From Actinomadura opuntiae (GTDB lineage Bacteria > Actinomycetota > Actinomycetes > Streptosporangiales > Streptosporangiaceae), in assembly GCF_030283205.1 (NCBI RefSeq), contig NZ_JASNWF010000005.1, positions 124,001-188,000 on the forward strand: 64,000 nt of DNA. The letters are read 5' to 3'. Position numbers and translations under genes: made by a program. The notes beneath the pieces are model-generated. The model was not told the origin of the DNA and ran no database searches. It was given only the letters and a program-made list of their open reading frames with translations. This document shows, in pieces, positions 40,537 through 50,000 of the stretch. Positions within the stretch are counted from its first letter, which is position 1, and every line of letters starts with the position of its first letter.

Positions 40537-41232
40537 GACGGGGAGGTGGCGGCCAAGGAACTCCTCCGTGAGGCGCCACGCCCGGTCCGCCGGCTCCGGC
40601 TGGTAGAACATCGGGGCCTTCCGGTTGTGGAAGGCGTGCCCGCCGTCCTCCTGGACGTGGATCTCCATCCGTTCCCGTCCCTCGACGGCGCGTTCGACGG
40701 CTGCGACGTCCTCCCGCGGGATGTAGTCGTCCGACCCGCCGAAGTGGAACTGCAGCGGCGCCCGCACGGCGTCGAGCGCCCCCAGCGCACCGGGGACACC
40801 ACTGCCGTAGAACGAGACCACGGCATCCGCCTCAGCTCGTGTAGCGAGCAGATAGGCCAGCGTCCCGCCGAAGCAGAACCCGATAACGCCCACCCGGCCG
40901 TCGACCTCCGGCAGTCCCCGGAGGGCTTCCAGCGCCGCCTCCACATCGTCCTGGCCCTTGTCCCAGTCGAACTGGGACACCATGGACATCCCCTTAGGCA
41001 GGGCCTCTTCGGTGTGCTTCGTCGTCCAGTTCGGTTGGATCCGCCAGAACATGTCCGGAGCGGCCACCACGTAGCCCATCGCCGTCAGATCCGCGGCGAC
41101 CGCCTCCATGTACTCGCCCACACCGAAGATCTCCTGGATGAGCAGGATCCCCGGCCCCTGCCCACTCTGGGGCGTCCACACGTGCAGCCGGAAATCCCCG
41201 TCCGGCACCTTCACCGTTTCGATTCGGGTCAT
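40531..41232 (-). CDS. Dienelactone hydrolase family protein
   Basis: This 233-residue alpha/beta hydrolase has the DLH nucleophile Cys in GVIGFCFGGTLAYL, Asp in FHFGGSDDYIP and His in GGHAFHNRKA. Dienelactone hydrolases open lactones in aromatic catabolism; the family also includes other esterases. The ATG at 41232 is preferred because it starts the conserved TRIETVKVPDG. It lies 1 bp from the thioesterase gene upstream, so both are one transcript. Confidence 0.92.
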   Translation of the reverse strand: MTRIETVKVPDGDFRLHVWTPQSGQGPGILLIQEIFGVGEYMEAVAADLTAMGYVVAAPDMFWRIQPNWTTKHTEEALPKGMSMVSQFDWDKGQDDVEAALEALRGLPEVDGRVGVIGFCFGGTLAYLLATRAEADAVVSFYGSGVPGALGALDAVRAPLQFHFGGSDDYIPREDVAAVERAVEGRERMEIHVQEDGGHAFHNRKAPMFYQPEPADRAWRLTEEFLGRHLPVS

Positions 41233-41233
41233 G

Positions 41234-41641
41234 TCACCCGATGATCGCGTATACGGCGCTCGCCCGCGCGACCGGCGCGGCATCGGTCGCCATCACGATG
41301 TCGGCGAACGCCAGCGTCCGCCCCAGCTTGCCTAGCGTCACCGTCACCAGCACGTCCGTCCCCATAACGGGACGCATGAACGACGTGTTCAACTGGACCG
41401 TCGTCATGGGAACGAAGCCGCCCTTGGCACCCGCCACAGCGATGACCACGGCGGTGTCGGCAGCGGCCATCAACGCCTGCCCCGACACGGCGCCGCCCTC
41501 CCGCGCCAACCGTTCGGACCACGGCAGCCGCAGCACGGCGGTCCCGTCCCCCACCTCCTCTACGACGAGCCCCAGGTCCAGCACCCAGGGCGCGAAGTTG
41601 TCACGAAGGATCCCGGCAGCGTCCTCAGGCTTCACCGTCAC
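41234..41641 (-). CDS. PaaI-like hotdog-fold thioesterase
   Basis: This 135-residue protein has the PaaI-type core: GGAVSGQALMAAADTAVVIAV and TTVQLNTSFMRPV. It would hydrolyse acyl-CoA or arylacyl-CoA esters. GTG 41641 (VTVKPEDAAG) is taken as start; GTG 41635 also possible. The P450 gene starts divergently only 6 bp away, so at least one promoter lies inside the neighbour's coding sequence. Confidence 0.85.
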   Translation of the reverse strand: MTVKPEDAAGILRDNFAPWVLDLGLVVEEVGDGTAVLRLPWSERLAREGGAVSGQALMAAADTAVVIAVAGAKGGFVPMTTVQLNTSFMRPVMGTDVLVTVTLGKLGRTLAFADIVMATDAAPVARASAVYAIIG

Positions 41642-41647
41642 ACAGTC

Positions 41648-42952
41648 ATGATGCACGCTGTGGGCATGCACGAGGAGATCTTCCAACCCGCCACCTACGC
41701 CGCCGGAGTCCCCTACGACGCCTTCCGGAAGCTGCGCGCGGAATCTCCCGTCGTCTGGATCCCGGAACCCGCCGTCGGCTCCTGGCCCGCCGGCACCGGC
41801 TACTGGGCGGTCTTCTCCCACACCGACGTGAAGCACGTCCTGCGCTCCCCCGACCTCTTCTCGTCCAATCTCGGCGCCACCCAGATCCGCGACCCCGACA
41901 CGCCCGAGGACCTCGCGTTCGTCCGCGCGATGATGCTCAACCAGGACCCGCCCGACCATTCCCGCCTGCGCCGCATCGTCGCCGCCGCGTTCACCCCGCG
42001 CGCCGTCCGCGCCCTGGAAGAGACCATCGAACAGCGAGCCCGCACCCTTATCTCCTCCGCCCTCGGCAAGGAGACCGACTTCGTCGAGTTGGCCGCCGAC
42101 CTCCCGGTATGGACGCTCGCCCACATCATGGGCGTACCGGACAGCGACCGCCGACTCCTATACGACTGGTCGTCGCGCGTCATCGGCTACCAAGACGACG
42201 AGTACGCCGGTCTCTCCACTGCCGACACCGCCACCATGAGCCCGATGGCGCAGAAGGCCACGCAACACCGCCCCACTACGTTCACCCACCCGGACGGCCG
42301 CCCCGTCAACCCGCGCTCCTACGCCGCCCTGGCGGACATGTTCGCCTACGCCCACGCACTGGCGGCCGTCAAAAAGCAGAACCCGTCGGACGACATCATG
42401 TCCCGCATGCTCGAAGGCGGACTCACCTCCCACGAGTTCGAGAACATGTTCTTCCTCTTCGCCGTCGCCGGCAACGAGACGCTGCGCAACGGCATCCCGG
42501 GCGGCCTCCTCACCCTCCTGGACCACCCGTCCGAACTCGCCCGCCTACGCGCCGACCCGTCCCTGCTCCCCTCCGCCGTCGAGGAGATGCTGCGCTACTG
42601 GCCGCCCGTCATGGACTTCCGCCGCACCGCCACCACCGACCTCACCCTCTCCGGCCGCGACATCAAGGCCGGCCAGAAGGTCGTCGTCTACCACGCCTCC
42701 GCCAACCGCGACGAGACCGTCTTCCCCGACCCGGACCGCTTCGACATCACCCGCACCCCCAACGACCACGTCAGCTTCGGCTTCGGCCCCCACTTCTGCC
42801 TCGGCGCCCACCTGGCCCGCACCCAGATGCGCGCGATCTTCCGCGAGCTCCTCCCGCACCGCGTCGAGCGCACCGGTCCCCCCGTCCGCCTGGCCTCCAA
42901 CTTCCAGAACGGCCTCAAGCACCTCCCCGTCCGCCTCACCCCCACCCGCTAA
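41648..42952 (+). CDS. Cytochrome P450 (CYP124/125/142-like)
   Basis: This 434-residue P450 has the I-helix AVAGNETLRNG, the K-helix ExxR in VEEMLRYWPP and the heme-binding FGFGPHFCLGAHLAR. AGNETLRN and the overall length resemble actinobacterial steroid- and fatty-acid-side-chain P450s of the CYP124/125/142 group, though the substrate is not known. ATG 41648 or ATG 41666 (MHEEIFQP) may be used. Neighbouring thioesterase and hydrolase fit lipid or sterol catabolism. Confidence 0.92.
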   Translation: MMHAVGMHEEIFQPATYAAGVPYDAFRKLRAESPVVWIPEPAVGSWPAGTGYWAVFSHTDVKHVLRSPDLFSSNLGATQIRDPDTPEDLAFVRAMMLNQDPPDHSRLRRIVAAAFTPRAVRALEETIEQRARTLISSALGKETDFVELAADLPVWTLAHIMGVPDSDRRLLYDWSSRVIGYQDDEYAGLSTADTATMSPMAQKATQHRPTTFTHPDGRPVNPRSYAALADMFAYAHALAAVKKQNPSDDIMSRMLEGGLTSHEFENMFFLFAVAGNETLRNGIPGGLLTLLDHPSELARLRADPSLLPSAVEEMLRYWPPVMDFRRTATTDLTLSGRDIKAGQKVVVYHASANRDETVFPDPDRFDITRTPNDHVSFGFGPHFCLGAHLARTQMRAIFRELLPHRVERTGPPVRLASNFQNGLKHLPVRLTPTR

Positions 42953-42995
42953 CCCCGTCGCGAACCCCTCCCCCCTCTCGGTACGCTTGCTGGAC

Positions 42996-43071
42996 GGGTC
43001 GCTAGCTCAATTGGCAGAGCTCCGGACTTTTAATCCGTAGGTTGTGGGTTCGAGTCCCACGCGACCCACCA
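42996..43071 (+). tRNA. tRNA-Lys (anticodon TTT), CCA encoded
   Basis: A complete cloverleaf: acceptor GGGTCGC (42996-43002) with GCGACCC (43061-43067), D stem GCTC/GAGC, anticodon loop CTTTTAA with anticodon TTT, T stem GTGGG/CCCAC with TTCGAGT loop, discriminator A and genomic CCA. A decayed IS lies 320 bp downstream. Confidence 0.95.
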
Positions 43072-43392
43072 CCCCTGACCGGGGCAAACGCAAGGACGTC
43101 CCGGTTTGCTCGCCCGCAGCAACTGGCAGCCGAGCCGACCTGAGCCTGCAACCGCGGACACGAATCCGCAGCCCTGCATCAGCAACTCCGCTGGCCCCTT
43201 GCAAGACCAGCGAGCGATCCAGCAGCTCGCACCTCGCCACCCCGGCCAACTGCCCGATCAGCACTGTGCCTGCCGAAAACTACGTCCGTGCAGGTGAGAG
43301 GTGCAGGGGGTGGGCTTCGGCGCGGGGCTTGATCAGTAGCAAGGACAGGCCAGGGCGAGGTGGTTGCCGCGGGATGATGGGCGGTTGCGCTG
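43072..43392. other. Intergenic region between tRNA-Lys and IS remnant
   Basis: No gene with convincing codon use is seen. The sequence could be the left end of the decayed IS or of an older tRNA-linked insertion. I see no terminal inverted repeat or direct copy of the tRNA 3' end. Confidence 0.4.
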
Positions 43393-44012
43393 TTGCGACT
43401 GGCCTACATGACCGTGACCAACGCGTTCGCGGTGCTGCGTCTGCTCCCAATGACCGATCGGGACAAGGACACCGAGATCCTGGTGTCGCGGCATCAGATC
43501 GCCGTGTTGGAGCGCCGGCTTGCCGGAAAGCGGGTGCGATTCACTACGGCGGACCGGGCGTTTGTGGCGGCGCTGCTGCACCGGTTGCCTTCCGGTGCGC
43601 TGCGGCGGATGCGGCTCCTGGTACGGCCGGACACGGTGCTGTGCTGGCACCGGGACCTGATCGCGGGTCGGCATGCCGCCCGGTCCAGACCCAAGCGGCC
43701 GGGCCGGCCGCCCACCGTCCGCTCCGTCCGGCTGCTGGTGCTGCGTCTGGTGCGGGAACCCGGGCTGGGGCTACCGGCGGGTGCACGGCGAACTGCTGGT
43801 GCTCGGAGTCAAGGTCGCGGCCTCCACCGTCTGGGAGATCCTCAACGACGCCGGTATCGACCCGGCAGCCGAGCGTTCTGCCATATAGCCAATGCACGCC
43901 CGTTGCAGCCGCTGCCTCCGCCGATCAACGAAACAGACCGGATCGCCCACCTGAACATCCGAAGAAGGCAACGGCTGGGCGGAATCCTCCATAGTACGAG
44001 CATGCCGCTTGA
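43393..44012 (+). pseudogene. Decayed integrase-core (rve) transposase, catalytic centre deleted
   Basis: The N-terminal part is a recognisable actinobacterial IS transposase (LRLLPMTDRDKDTEIL, RHQIAVLERRLAG, RPDTVLCWHRDLIAGRH). A frameshift near 43757 moves into another frame (NPGWGYRRVHGELLVLG, ASTVWEILNDAGIDP). About 190 residues including the DDE centre are then missing; the C-terminal end resumes near 43884 (IANARPLQPLPPPI, HLNIRRRQRLGGILH) and, after another 1-base loss, ends at TGA 44010-44012. It is inactive. Confidence 0.85.
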
Positions 44013-44106
44013 CCTGCGCGGACGAGGTTTTCGGCAGGACAGCGTTGGCCCGCGGCGGCCGGTGGGCGATACTCGGAAGCCCGCCACGCATGCGCCGGAG
44101 AACACG

Positions 44107-44817
44107 ATGTCGCCGAACCTCGCGACCTGGCTGCCGGGCACCCTCATGGACCGGCTCCCCCCGGACGTCCGGGCGGAGATGCTGGCGGCGGGACGGCCCC
44201 GCCCGGTCGCGGCCGGCACCGTGCTCGTCCGCCAGGCCGAACCGCGCACCGAGGTGTACCTGCTGGAGTCGGCCACGCCCCGGGCGACCGCGTGCGTCAA
44301 GGTGGTGTGCGCCGCCGAGAACGGCACCGAGATCCTGCTCGGCTTCCGGTTCGCCGGGGACGTGGTGGGCGAGGGCGCCGGGCTGCGGCACGGCACCCGG
44401 TCGGCCACCGTCACCGCCTGCACCGCGATGACCGTCCGGGTCTTCCCGTGGACGACGTTCAACCGGCTGCTGCTGCGGTACCCGGACGCCTGGGCGTCGC
44501 TGGCCAGGATGGTCACCGACCGGCTCGACTGGGCCAACGACCGGCGGCTCGACTTCGTCGCCGCGGACGTCCCGACCCGGCTCGCGCGCGTGCTGGACGA
44601 GCTGGTGCGGCGGCACGGCCGGTGGCGCGACGGCGTCTGGGAGGTCGGCATCCGGCTCTCGCAGGCGGAGCTGGGCATGCTGATCGGGGCGCGCGAGGAC
44701 GCCGTCGGCAAGGCGCTGCGGCTGCTGCGCCGCGCCGGGGCCGTCCGCACCCGCTACCGGGGCATCACGATCCTGGACATCGAGGCGCTGCGGCGGCACG
44801 CGGCGTCAGCGTGCTGA
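44107..44817 (+). CDS. Crp/Fnr-family transcriptional regulator
   Basis: This 236-residue regulator has an N-terminal cyclic-nucleotide-binding-like domain (GTVLVRQAEPRTEVYLLES, GTEILLGFRFAGDVVGEGAGL) and a C-terminal winged HTH (IRLSQAELGMLIGAREDAVGKAL). The phosphate-binding cassette is not a strict match to cAMP binders. ATG 44107 has GGAG 8 nt upstream. It ends convergently, overlapping the next gene by 12 bp. Confidence 0.88.
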   Translation: MSPNLATWLPGTLMDRLPPDVRAEMLAAGRPRPVAAGTVLVRQAEPRTEVYLLESATPRATACVKVVCAAENGTEILLGFRFAGDVVGEGAGLRHGTRSATVTACTAMTVRVFPWTTFNRLLLRYPDAWASLARMVTDRLDWANDRRLDFVAADVPTRLARVLDELVRRHGRWRDGVWEVGIRLSQAELGMLIGAREDAVGKALRLLRRAGAVRTRYRGITILDIEALRRHAASAC

Positions 44818-45822
44818 CGCGCCCCGCAGCGCCTCGACCAGCTCGCTTGCCTCGGCGACCCGGTGCCCGCGCTCGGGGAACTCCTTGCGCCGGTACTCCA
44901 GGGCAAGCTCGGCGTTGCCGAGCGCGTCCGCCGGGGAGCGCGCAGCCTGCGTCCGGGCCAGCACGAGCAGGGCGTGGCCGGGGTCGAACCCCTCGACGCG
45001 GTGCAGCCACTGGTCGCTGACGAACCTCGCCTCCCGCTCGGCGTCCTGGTGCCTGCCCAGGGCGTCGAGCACCTCGGCGCGCCGCAGCCGTGCCCGCATG
45101 AGCGCGTCGTGGCGGTACCGGCTCCGGCGGAGGTGGTCGACCTGCGCGTCGGTCGTCTCGAGCGCCGCGTCCAACTCCGCCTCCTTCCCGCGGTGCAGGG
45201 CGAGCGACACCTGCGCGGCGCAGGCGACGGACCGCGCGTGCCAGGTGAACGGGTGGTCGGGCGCGAACGCGGCGGCGCGCCGCCCGGTCTCCGCGGCGGC
45301 CAGGTCCCACGCCTCCCGCAGGTCCTCCTCGGGTCTGGGGTCGGCCACCAGCGGGTCGAGGCGCCCGAACCGGCCGCGGTCGACGAGCGCGACGCTCAGA
45401 TCGGTGCGGGCGCGGCCGGCCATGTCCTCGTTGGCGCCGTCCTCGTTCGCGCCGTCCGCGGCCAGCAGCTCCAGCCGGCGCGTGCGCCGCCGGACGATCT
45501 CGTCCAGCGCGCCGAACTCGCCGTAGATCCGCAGCAGCCGGACGTGCTGGGACTCGATCTCGGCGAACGTGCGGTCGGTCTCCGGCAGGGCGCGCGCGGC
45601 AGCGTCGCGCAGCGCCGTCCACGCCTCCAGCGACGCGCGCGGCGCCCGGCCCCGGCTCGCGGCGATCTCCTGGTGGCAGCGGATGTCGAGCAGCAGCGGG
45701 TCGCCGGGGCCGAGCGCCCTGGCCGCGTCCGCCAGCAGGTCGGCGTACAGGGCGCCGGGGGCCTCGGCGGCGATCAGCGAGCGCAGCCGGACGCGCAGCC
45801 GCGCCCGGGTGGTCTCAGGCAT
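44806..45822 (-). CDS. Hypothetical TPR-like helical protein
   Basis: This 338-residue protein is almost all helical with repeated degenerate TPR-like pairs (LLLDIRCHQEIAAS, RARLRRAEVLDALGRHQDAE, ALGNAELALEYRRKEF). It resembles helper TPR proteins coded beside effector genes in actinomycetes. A short Asn-Glu-Asp duplication (GANEDGANED) sits mid-protein. Its start overlaps the end of the upstream gene by 8 bp, so the two are a unit. Function unknown. Confidence 0.65.
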   Translation of the reverse strand: MPETTRARLRVRLRSLIAAEAPGALYADLLADAARALGPGDPLLLDIRCHQEIAASRGRAPRASLEAWTALRDAAARALPETDRTFAEIESQHVRLLRIYGEFGALDEIVRRRTRRLELLAADGANEDGANEDMAGRARTDLSVALVDRGRFGRLDPLVADPRPEEDLREAWDLAAAETGRRAAAFAPDHPFTWHARSVACAAQVSLALHRGKEAELDAALETTDAQVDHLRRSRYRHDALMRARLRRAEVLDALGRHQDAEREARFVSDQWLHRVEGFDPGHALLVLARTQAARSPADALGNAELALEYRRKEFPERGHRVAEASELVEALRGASAR

Positions 45823-46687
45823 CGCCCTCCCCGTCGTGCTCGGCCGCGTAGGCGGCGAGTTCGTCGACCGCGTCGCGCATGAGGGCGACGATCCGCAGCC
45901 GGATCCGCGGGGGCATGCCGGGTGCGCTGTCCTGGATCTCCATGATCGCGTTGGACAGCCGGGCCTGCAGCTCCCGGTGGTCGGGCATCCGCGGCCCCTC
46001 CAGCCGCGCCTCGGCGCCGTCGATGACGTAGCCGTTCACCTCGCCGAGCCGCGCCGCGTCCCGCACGACCTGGCGCAGGACGCCGCGGGCCTGCTCCACG
46101 GTCGGCTCCCAGTTCCGGATGACCAGCAGATCCTCGACGGCGCACACCGGCGGGCCGTCGTCCAGCGCGGACGCGAGGGCGGGCTCGGACACGGCCCATT
46201 CGGCCACGACGCCGAGCAGCGTCCGCGTCATGACGGTGCCGCCGACGTCGCCGGTCCGGCCGAGGCGGCGCAGGCTCTCCAGCCAGCCGGGGCGGCCGCG
46301 CCAGTACGTCCACGCCTTCGCCTCGTTCACCAGCTCGTGGACGGGCACCGGCCACGGCCCTTTCGGGGGTGCGAAGGCGCGCGCGATGGCGGCGCCGCGT
46401 TCCCCCGCTTTGGCGTACCAGCCAATCAGAGGATTCTTCGCGTTATTGCCCGCCACCTGATAGTAGGTCGATTTCACCGGTGCGCACGCGAGTGCCTCGA
46501 AAATCTCGTTGTGGCTCAGCGGGCGCCCGGGATGATCTGTCAGCGCGCGCCGGGTGGCCTCGTAGTACGCGACCTTCGTGTCCCAGTGGTTCCTCGCCTC
46601 CCCGGAGCGGCGCGCGAACCCCTCGAACCAGGCGCCGGCGGTGGTCGTCTCGAGATCCTGCGGTGTCGCCATATCCCCCAGCCTCAT
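45815..46687 (-). CDS. Hypothetical protein upstream of TPR-like gene
   Basis: This 290-residue soluble protein (or 285 from ATG 46672) has an N-terminal half with WDTKVAYYEATRRALTDHPGRPLSHNEIFEAL that may be a winged-helix-like segment, and a helical C-terminus ending in acidic residues. I do not recognise a family. Its companion at 44806 and its place next to the CHAT locus suggest regulation or defence, which is inference only. Confidence 0.55.
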   Translation of the reverse strand: MRLGDMATPQDLETTTAGAWFEGFARRSGEARNHWDTKVAYYEATRRALTDHPGRPLSHNEIFEALACAPVKSTYYQVAGNNAKNPLIGWYAKAGERGAAIARAFAPPKGPWPVPVHELVNEAKAWTYWRGRPGWLESLRRLGRTGDVGGTVMTRTLLGVVAEWAVSEPALASALDDGPPVCAVEDLLVIRNWEPTVEQARGVLRQVVRDAARLGEVNGYVIDGAEARLEGPRMPDHRELQARLSNAIMEIQDSAPGMPPRIRLRIVALMRDAVDELAAYAAEHDGEGDA

Positions 46688-46720
46688 CGCTCCTCAGGGC
46701 ACCAGTATTGCCCGCATGAC

Positions 46721-46744
46721 ACATTTGAAGCGACATTTTGAAGC
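46721..46744. repeat. Tandem 12-bp repeat upstream of the 46687 gene
   Basis: ACATTTGAAGCG (46721-46732) is followed by ACATTTTGAAGC (46733-46744). The AT-richer repeat sits 34-57 bp upstream of the start at 46687 and may be an operator or -35 region. From 46745 to 46945 no gene is evident. Confidence 0.45.
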
Positions 46745-46945
46745 TTTGCCGTGTTTCTGCGGAGCGGAAACGGGCGAGGCGGCGAACATCTGTCCGCAAA
46801 CACGCGATGCGGTCATCCCTAAACCGGCACCGGCGCCGACGCCGATTCGGTTTCCGAATCCCGTACTGGTCCGGGGTCCGCCCGCCGGGACCGCGCCACG
46901 ATAGCGCCGTTCGACCAATTCGCACGGTTTGCGAAGGAGGACGCG

Positions 46946-46993
46946 ATGACCCCGTGGCGCGCATTCGGCGGTGGCGACGACGACTGGCCGTGA
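46946..46993 (+). CDS. Possible 15-residue peptide with strong ribosome site
   Basis: ATG 46946 follows GAAGGAGG with 5 nt spacing and encodes MTPWRAFGGGDDDWP, stop at 46991-46993. A 24-bp terminator stem starts 4 bp later. The combination of a near-ideal ribosome site, a stop and a terminator suggests a real short gene between the 46687 gene and the CHAT gene. Whether it is a leader peptide, a modified peptide precursor or chance is open. Confidence 0.4.
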   Translation: MTPWRAFGGGDDDWP

Positions 46994-46996
46994 ACC

Positions 46997-47050
46997 CGGC
47001 GGCCCGGTGGGGCCGCCCGCACACCGGCGGGCGGCCCCACCGGGCTGCCG
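46997..47050. terminator. Very strong bidirectional terminator
   Basis: Arms 46997-47020 and 47027-47050 pair over 24 bp with one G-T wobble and a 6-nt loop (ACACCG); the centre includes GGGGCCGCCCGC/GCGGGCGGCCCC. It separates the possible peptide (plus) from the end of the CHAT gene (minus, stop at 47055). Confidence 0.9.
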
Positions 47051-47054
47051 CGGA

Positions 47055-50000
47055 TCAGTTGCCCTGGTGGGTGAACGCCCCCCACGACACCGGATCGGCC
47101 AGATCCAGCCGCCCGGCGTCCCAGGCGTAGTCCTCCGGCATCTCCGGCGGGATCGGCCGGTCCGGGTCCAGCATCCACAGCTGCGCCGCGCGCAGCGCGT
47201 CCACCGGGTCCGCGCCGTCCAGGACGAGCGCCCGGTGGAACATGAACATCAGCAGCGGCGTCACGCTCCCGGCCACCCGCCACCGCGACCCGACCACCGC
47301 GGCCGCCCCCGCCGTCTGGAACGACGTCGCGAGCGTGAGCGCCTCGTCGTGGTCAGCCGGGGTCACGTCGCTGACGCAGGTCGACAGCACCACCAGGCCG
47401 CCGGGCGCGTCCGGCTCGCGCCGGTGCGAGCGGCGCAGCAGCTCGTCCGCGCGCAGCTGCGCGGGGTCGCCGGCCGCGTCCACGAGCTTCACATGCGACC
47501 CGGCCGCCGACGCGGTCGTCACCCCGTGGCAGGTCAGCTGCAGCATCGACGCGCCGGGCGCGCGCCGTCCGGGCACGTGCGCGCGGACCTCCTCCGGGGT
47601 CGCGGACGGCTCGCCCGGACGGCGGGTGCGGCCCAGCCCGCGCGCGTCCGGGTAGAACACGTGGCGCAGGACGTGGGTGAGTTCCGCCGTGGTCTTCAGC
47701 TCGCCGGTCGGGTCGGCGACGAACACCGGATCCTCGAGCGGGTCGCGGCGCCGCCGCCCGGCCGCGGTCACGAACTGCCGCGCCGACGCGGCGTACGACA
47801 GCACGAACTCCCGGCAGGCGTAGCCGCGCCCGCCGTCCGCGCCCGTCCGGTACGCGACCTGCCAGGGGATGCCGCCCAGCGCACCGCACGGGACGAGCAC
47901 GACGCGCGGCGCCCCCGCGATGCCGCGCTCCCCGGCGTCGGCGAGCAGCGGCTCGAACGCCGCCGACCACGCCCACGCGCCCACCGCGTCGAGCGCGTCC
48001 CGCCAGTCGGCGCCGTCGCCCGCCACGCCGGGCAACCCCACGTACGCGGCGGCCCGCTCGTCGTCGAGACGCAGCGCCGGCGCGGCCACCACCCGCACCA
48101 CCCCGGCCCGGTCGGCGACCAGCAGCAGCCCCGGCTCGCCGCCCTCCCCCGGCACGAGGTACACCAGCAGGTCGGCGCCGACGGCGGCGAGCGCGGCGGC
48201 CACCCGCGCCGGCTCCGGCGCCGCCGTCAGCGCGGCCGCGTCCCCGGCGCGGTGCAGCGCGTCCAACACCCGCTGCCGCAGGTCCCCCGGCACCTGCGGG
48301 TCCAGCAGCGGACCGGCCAGCGCCGCGGCCGCCTGCGCCGCGCCGCCCGCCCCCGCCGGTTCGTGCGGGGGCGGCGGCCCCGCGTCCACCGCCCCCTGCT
48401 CGTCCCACTCATCCGCGAGTCCGGTGAACCCGCGGCCGCGCAGGAGCTCCGACACCGCCGTCGCGGACGTCGCCGCGTACAGCACCAGTCCCCGGCCCAG
48501 CTCCACGGCCTCCGCCGCGTCCGCCGCCCGGCCCTCCGCGACGCACCACCGCGCCACCCGCTGCGCCATCTCCGCGACGCCCCGCGCCGTGGCGAGCCCG
48601 TACTCCACCCCCGTCTGCAGCAGGACGTCCCCGATCCGCGCCCGCAGCGCCCCGAACCCCGCCGAGATCGCCAGCGCCGCGTCCCCGTCCTCGCCCCGGC
48701 CCCGGTAGGCGCCCGCCAGCTCCCACAGGACACGGCCCGTCATCGGGCTCGCCGGCTCGGCGGCCAGCAGCCCCGCCGCCTGCTCCAGCCGCGCCACGCC
48801 CAGCTCGCGGTGATCGGCCGCGCTCGCCGCGTCCGCCGGGCCGTCCGCCCCCCGGTGCAGGCCCTCCGAGTCCATCCGGGACCGGACGAGATGCGCGGCC
48901 CCGAGCGACCACAGCACGCCCGCCCGCTGGCCGTGCAGCACCTCCGGGACCGCCGCCGCCTCGCCGAGCCGCGCGATCCCCTCGTCCATCGCGGCCAGAT
49001 CGCGCTCCAGCACCCCGTCCAGCACGCGGGCGAGCCCGCCGACGGCCCTCAGCGCCTGCCGGTTGCCGGCGTCGATCGCGTCGGCGTCCATCGCGGCCGC
49101 CAGCAGCGCGGCGCCCTCGCGCGCCGCGTCCAGCGCCTCCCCGGCGCCCGCCCGCAGAAGCACGTCGGCCTGCCGCATCAGCGCCCGGCCCAGCTCCATG
49201 TCGAGCCGCGACCGCCACGGGTAGGTCCCCGGCAGCGCCCGCTGCGCCTCCCGCAGGTTCTCGACCGCCCGCCGCAGCCCGTCCTCGTCGCCGTCCCGCC
49301 ACGCGCAGGTCGCGGTCACCGCGCCCAGCAGGCCCTGGACGGTCCGCCACTCGAACTCGTCGCCGTCCGGCGGACGCCGCGTCCGGCAGATCACCTCCGC
49401 CCGCTCCAGGTAGCGCCGCGCGGCCTCGGCCTCCTCGATCCCGCCGCGCCGCGTGTGCCGGTCCAGCAGCACCGACCCGTACGTCGTCAGCATCGTGACG
49501 GCGAGCGGATCCTCGTCGCGGATGTCGCGCAGGGCCGTCTCCAGCAGCCGCGACGCGCGCGTCCAGTCGTCCTGCCCGCCCGTCAGCGCGGCCTTCAGCA
49601 TCGTCGCCATGCCGAGCAGGTAGGTGTCCTTGGCCCGCCCGTCGCGGTCGCCGGGGTCCCGGCGGGCGCGCACCTGCTCCGCGAGCGAGATCACCTTCTC
49701 CACGCCGCCGGGGGTCGGCTGGAACGCGGTCACCCCCATCGTCAGCCCGGCGAGCCAGCGCAGGCCGTCCTCGTACAGGGGGTGGTCGTCGCCGCGCGCC
49801 CGCATGTGCTCGTGCGCCCGCTCGACCAGCTCGGGGCCCTCCGCCAGGTCGGCCGGGTCGCCGGTGCGCAGCCACGACTGCATCCGCGCCGCGCCGAGCT
49901 GCATCTCCAGCGCCGCCTTCAGCATGTCGCCCGGCTCCAGCTCGATGGCGCGTTCGAGGTCGGCCACCATCCGCGGGTCGGGCGGCCCCTGCTCGCCGCG

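Noticed and set aside
42996..43071. tRNA-Lys as the attachment site of the AICE
   Set aside because: The exact 23-bp repeats place att in the protein gene at 26.1 kb; no copy of the tRNA 3' end was seen at the element borders.
43044..43994. Open frame spanning the IS remnant and the region after the tRNA
   Set aside because: It reads across in a frame with no transposase similarity except a short piece; the decayed transposase in the other frames explains the segment.
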